This document shows positions 5,674 through 8,237 of a stretch of DNA of 8,237 bases, piece after piece. Location: contig JANMKB010000185.1 of NCBI GenBank assembly GCA_031371805.1, positions 1-8,237 of the forward strand, read 5' to 3'. Both the position numbers and the translations under genes were made by a program. The notes under the pieces are model-generated. The model had not been told where the DNA came from and made no database searches. It saw only the letters and a list, made by a program, of their open reading frames with translations. Positions within the stretch are counted from its first letter, which is position 1; every line of letters begins with the position of its first letter. Source of the DNA: JAFDVL01 sp031371805 (lineage in GTDB: Bacteria; Acidobacteriota; Blastocatellia; RBC074).

Positions 5674-5847
5674 ATGTTTGGACTTGGCACTACAGAATTA
5701 ATCATCATTCTCGTCATTGTTCTTTTGCTGTTCGGCAGTTCGCGCCTTCCTTCTTTAGCGAAAGGGATGGGCGAAAGCATCCGCAATTTTAAGAAAGCTG
5801 TGAGCGACGATAATGAAGAGACTGAAGAAAAAAAAACTTCAGTCTGA
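5674..5847 (+). CDS. tatA: Sec-independent (twin-arginine) translocase subunit TatA
   Basis: A 57-aa protein with the classic TatA plan: short N-terminus with a membrane-embedded Glu (E8), a transmembrane helix at about 7-20 (TELIIILVIVLLLF), the hinge FG (F20-G21), then LPSLAKGMGESIRNFKKA as the amphipathic helix with the conserved Leu-Pro, Gly and F39, and a short acidic/basic tail. TatA oligomers form the pore-like part that moves folded proteins with twin-arginine signals across the inner membrane; TatC is not in this window. ATG 5674 is fixed by AGAGGAG and a near-consensus promoter. The stop codon overlaps a perfect 9-bp inverted repeat around an A9 run; loss of one A would change the tail to EEKKLQSDDKVK. 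TatE or TatB are alternatives, but the short length and FG hinge favour TatA. Confidence 0.93.
   Translation: MFGLGTTELIIILVIVLLLFGSSRLPSLAKGMGESIRNFKKAVSDDNEETEEKKTSV
5819..5845. repeat. 9-bp perfect inverted repeat with an A9 loop at the tatA stop codon
   Basis: AGACTGAAG (5819-5827), nine A (5828-5836), CTTCAGTCT (5837-5845). It covers the last coding codons of tatA and the first base of TGA. No U-run follows on the plus strand, so it is not a standard terminator; it may protect the transcript's 3' end. The A9 is a slippage-prone tract. Confidence 0.7.
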
Positions 5848-5910
5848 CGACAAAGTGAAATAATTAAGCCTCGCAGCGGAATTTAATCAAAAACAGCTTC
5901 AGCTTTTATC

Positions 5911-5982
5911 GGGTCAGGGCAAATATCAAAAGACAAAAGCGGCGACCCAGCCCTTTTTTACTTTTGCCTTTCGGTATTTGCC
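5911..5982. repeat. Symmetrical, mutually exclusive complementary segments between tatA and the AlbA_2 gene
   Basis: GGCAAATA (5918-5925) and CAAAAG (5934-5939), 8 nt apart, mirror CTTTTG (5961-5966) and TATTTGCC (5975-5982), also 8 nt apart. GGGTC (5911-5915) can pair with GACCC (5944-5948) in the loop, and GGGC (5917-5920) with GCCC (5950-5953), which is followed by TTTTTT. These pairings compete. The GCCC-T6 arm might end tatA transcripts weakly. Confidence 0.45.
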
Positions 5983-6004
5983 TCTTACCTTTTGATTTTT
6001 CCCC

Positions 6005-7297
6005 ATGTCCCGCAAACGCTCTAATAACTCTCGCCGTTATCCGCCTAATTCCGAGCGTTCTTACCACGAATATTTGCTTTCTGTCCCGGCTCCCGCAACT
6101 TCGCGGGCGGAGTTGGTAAGGTTTCTACGCGGTGGCGAAGACACTTACCTTGAACTCAAAGTCAAATTCAGTAATGTCGAAAAACTCACCGCAGAAATCA
6201 TCGCGCTGGCCAATACTGACGGGGGGGCGCTCGTGTTTGGCGTCAATGATCAACTGCGCATTGAAGGCGTAGATGATCCTGAAAAAGTCGAAGCCGAAAT
6301 CCGCGAAATCTGCGCACGCCAGATTCTGCCGCCGGTTTTTCCCTACATCAAAAAAGTGGCTTTTGATAACGGTCGCCGTATTGTCATGCTTGAGGTCGAA
6401 GCGCACCGCCGTCCGCATCACACGCTTGATTATCAGTTTTTCCTGCGCGAAGGCGCGAGCAAACGCGAGACTACGCGCGAAGAATTGTCAGAAATTTACG
6501 GTGAATCACCACGCCTTCGGTTTGAGCAAACGCCACTTTTCAAATCCCGCATTACTGATATAGACGAAGCGCTTTTCTGGAGTTTTGTGCGCGGTGCAAA
6601 TCCCGCCGAATGGGACACGAACGACAAAGGATTTCCCACGGCACAAATGATGAATGATTTTGGTTTGGCGATGAGGCTGATTGATACGGCCATTCCCACT
6701 GTGAGCGGTTTATTATTATTTGGTGCGCACGAAAAAGTCGTGGAACTGCTCCCGCGGGCTGAAGTGCAACTAACGCGCTTCGGCGGCGGCAAAGGTGCGG
6801 CTCCGGTGATTGAACAGCAAAAGGTGAAAGGGAATTTGTTGCGTTTATTTGATGGTTGTCAGAGTTTTATGCGCCGTTATATTGATTTGAAGGATGTGCG
6901 CCCGTCACGCAAATCCTTAAGCGTAGAAGAGCAGCAATTCAGTCGCGCCAGTTATCATCAATCCGCCATCATCGAAGCCCTGACCAACTTCCTGATTCAT
7001 CGTGACTGGAGCGTAACTGACAAACCTGCCGGCCTTAATATTTACGATGACAGCGTTGAATTTATCAATCCGGCGCGGCTACCCGATTTGCCCATTAACT
7101 CCTTGCGCTATGGCCTCTCACAACCTCCGAATCCGAGCCTGAAGACTATTTTCACCAATCGGCATTATGGCTTGACGCTCGCGCATGGCGGAATCCCAAT
7201 GTTACTCGAAGAAGCCACCTTATTTGCGCGTCGTCCGCCCGACGGATTGACGATTAATGGACACGAGTTTTATTTGCGGATGCACGGTTGGAAGTAA
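6005..7297 (+). CDS. Schlafen/AlbA_2 and HATPase_c_4 domain protein (COG2865-like putative regulator)
   Basis: A 430-aa cytoplasmic protein. After a basic, low-complexity N-terminus (MSRKRSNNSRRYPP), residues 44-165 form a Schlafen AlbA_2 domain: E48/E50 with K52 and K54, then IALANTDGGALVFGVND (66-82), a short strand set and FFLREGASKR. The middle (about 185-300) is a linker domain. Residues 313-362 carry the helix EALTNFLIHRD (324-334) and the FINPARLPD element typical of the GHKL-type HATPase_c_4 fold, followed by the GGIPMLLEEA helix. Related proteins are often called RecG-like helicases or transcriptional regulators, but no helicase motifs are present. The protein ends about 20 residues later without the C-terminal winged helix seen in many relatives. 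No Shine-Dalgarno is visible before ATG 6005. It converges on the ferredoxin gene with a 21-bp gap. Nucleic-acid binding is the likely role; defence involvement of such domains is known but there is no supporting context here. Confidence 0.85.
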   Translation: MSRKRSNNSRRYPPNSERSYHEYLLSVPAPATSRAELVRFLRGGEDTYLELKVKFSNVEKLTAEIIALANTDGGALVFGVNDQLRIEGVDDPEKVEAEIREICARQILPPVFPYIKKVAFDNGRRIVMLEVEAHRRPHHTLDYQFFLREGASKRETTREELSEIYGESPRLRFEQTPLFKSRITDIDEALFWSFVRGANPAEWDTNDKGFPTAQMMNDFGLAMRLIDTAIPTVSGLLLFGAHEKVVELLPRAEVQLTRFGGGKGAAPVIEQQKVKGNLLRLFDGCQSFMRRYIDLKDVRPSRKSLSVEEQQFSRASYHQSAIIEALTNFLIHRDWSVTDKPAGLNIYDDSVEFINPARLPDLPINSLRYGLSQPPNPSLKTIFTNRHYGLTLAHGGIPMLLEEATLFARRPPDGLTINGHEFYLRMHGWK

Positions 7298-7318
7298 GGA
7301 TGGAGCAGGGAATTGTGG

Positions 7319-7558
7319 TTACGTCTGCGCTCCGTCTTTGCCGATGGCTTCAACCGGACAGGATTCCAGCGCTTCCTGACAGAGGCTTTCTTCGTCGGAC
7401 GTTTCCGGTTGTTTGTAGACGAAAGAATACCCACCGTCGTCGTAGCGAGTAAAATTTTTCTCCGCTACATCACGACAAACATCACAATCAATACAGGCTG
7501 TGTCAACGTAATAGCGCCCCGTTACATTCTGGAGCTGTTTGGCATTTTGATCAGGCAT
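7319..7558 (-). CDS. Small ferredoxin, probably one [4Fe-4S] cluster
   Basis: A 79-aa acidic soluble protein. C22, C25 and C28 form CIDCDVC, and C67 lies in CPVEAIG near the C-terminus, the four-cysteine set of single-cluster [4Fe-4S] ferredoxins; C60 is extra and may form a disulphide or be free. The middle region (DGGYSFVYKQPETSDEES) is the usual loop replacing a second cluster. It would carry electrons at low potential. It lies 56 bp after lipA on the same strand with only an A8 tract and no terminator-like hairpin between, so it is probably co-transcribed with lipA. Lipoyl synthase needs electrons to cleave S-adenosylmethionine, so supplying them is a reasonable but unproven role. The Shine-Dalgarno is weak (TTGAG). 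Stop codon 7319-7321 faces the AlbA_2 gene's stop. Confidence 0.88.
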   Translation of the reverse strand: MPDQNAKQLQNVTGRYYVDTACIDCDVCRDVAEKNFTRYDDGGYSFVYKQPETSDEESLCQEALESCPVEAIGKDGAQT

Positions 7559-7614
7559 AACTCAAATTCATCTGTCGTTTTTTTTAATCAAATATTCAAG
7601 CGCAGGTAAAATAG

Positions 7615-8237
7615 TTACGCTGCATTAAAATTCAATACTGGCAACTGTCGTTTGGTCGAGACAGGCGGGGTAATTTGCACCAGAGCCACCGGCAGCACGC
7701 CTGATGTATGTTCGTGCGCGTGGTAGCTTGAACGCACAAGCGGCCCTGATTCGACATAGCGAAATCCCATCTCCAGACCAAGCTCTTTGAATTTTGCAAA
7801 CTCTTCGGGGTGGTAATATTTTTCTACGGGTAACCGCTTCGGCGCAGGCTGCAAATATTGACCGAGCGTCAGAATGTCGCAATCAACATCGCGTAAATCG
7901 CGCATCGTAGCAATAATTTCCTCATCGGTTTCGCCCAGCCCCAGCATCACGCCTGATTTTGTCAGCATCCCACGCTTTTCTTCATCACGCCGTTGCGCCG
8001 CCCGTGCAAGCAACGTCAAAGTCCACTCTCGATATTTCGCCTGTGGTCGGACGCGGCGGTACAAGCGCGGCACAGTTTCCGTATTGTGATTCAGCACGTC
8101 TGGTTGCGCGTCAAGCACAGCTATCAACGCCGCTTCATTGCCCTGGAAATCAGGAATCAGCACTTCGACTTTCGTGTTGGGATTGAGCGAGCGCACAGCC
8201 TGAATCGTCAGCGCGAAATGCACTGCGCCGCCGTCTT
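7615..8237 (-). CDS. lipA: Lipoyl synthase, C-terminal about 206 residues (5' end outside window)
   Basis: Radical-SAM lipoyl synthase inserts two sulphur atoms into octanoyl chains on the lipoyl domains of pyruvate dehydrogenase, glycine cleavage and similar complexes. The frame runs off the right edge with DGGAVHFALTIQAVRSLNP, so the start and the CxxxCxxC radical-SAM motif are not visible. Strong family blocks remain: VEVLIPDFQGNEAAL, NHNTETVPRLYRRVRP, YREWTLTLLARA, KSGVMLGLGETDEEI, MRDLRDVDCDILTLGQYLQP, YHPEEF and finally GPLVRSSYHAHEH, where the RSSYxA serine ligates the auxiliary sulphur-donor cluster. Together with the usual family length of about 300 residues, roughly the first third is missing. 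The C-terminal tail after RSSYHA is about 33 residues, a bit longer than the minimum. The codon at 8223 is GTG and falls inside the protein; it is not a start. Confidence 0.95.
   Translation of the reverse strand, partial: DGGAVHFALTIQAVRSLNPNTKVEVLIPDFQGNEAALIAVLDAQPDVLNHNTETVPRLYRRVRPQAKYREWTLTLLARAAQRRDEEKRGMLTKSGVMLGLGETDEEIIATMRDLRDVDCDILTLGQYLQPAPKRLPVEKYYHPEEFAKFKELGLEMGFRYVESGPLVRSSYHAHEHTSGVLPVALVQITPPVSTKRQLPVLNFNAA

Noticed and set aside
8221..8223. GTG as the start of lipA
   Set aside because: The frame continues upstream with DGGAV, part of a conserved LipA block, so the true start is outside the window.

Overview
The window reads as ordinary chromosome from a Gram-negative-type, moderate-GC bacterium. 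An Acidobacteriota origin (Blastocatellia-like) is my best guess. It rests on the combination of an M28B carboxypeptidase-II-like exopeptidase, a YtxH protein paired with a membrane coiled-coil protein, a short Lys/Ala/Pro histone-H1-like protein, and a small ferredoxin next to lipA. This is inference from family recognition, not a database result.

Layout. (1) 1-463, minus: N-terminal part of a gene cut by the window edge, probably an AAA+ ATPase. (2) 464-843: intergenic, with a strong inverted repeat at 763-840. (3) 844-2997, minus: complete secreted or membrane-anchored M28B zinc peptidase with PA and transferrin-receptor-like dimerisation domains; its start is fixed by a Shine-Dalgarno. 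(4) 2998-3485: divergent regulatory spacer. (5) 3486-3677, plus: 63-aa PAKKAA-repeat histone-H1-like protein with a sigma70-like promoter and an excellent terminator. (6) 3678-4287: gene-poor stretch holding a probable decayed small gene (3922-4159) and the tRNA terminator. (7) 4288-4364, minus: tRNA-Arg(CCG). (8) 4443-5493, minus: two-gene unit, ytxH-like then a one-TM coiled-coil protein. (9) 5674-5847, plus: tatA, with a near-consensus promoter. (10) 6005-7297, plus: Schlafen/AlbA_2 plus HATPase_c_4 protein. (11) 7319-8237, minus: lipA (5' end outside the window) followed by a single-cluster ferredoxin.

How the genes may work together. LipA consumes electrons and iron-sulphur clusters, so the ferredoxin immediately downstream could be its reductant. 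TatA, YtxH and the coiled-coil protein are all small inner-membrane envelope proteins around one divergent promoter region. The histone-like protein would act on the nucleoid. The other genes look like independent housekeeping or accessory units. I see no CRISPR array, transposase, phage module or recognisable defence island. The most notable items are the 39-bp in-phase tandem repeat of the histone-like gene, the A9 tract inside a perfect hairpin at the tatA stop codon, the single-T frameshift that splits a small gene near 4043-4047, and the lipA-ferredoxin pairing.
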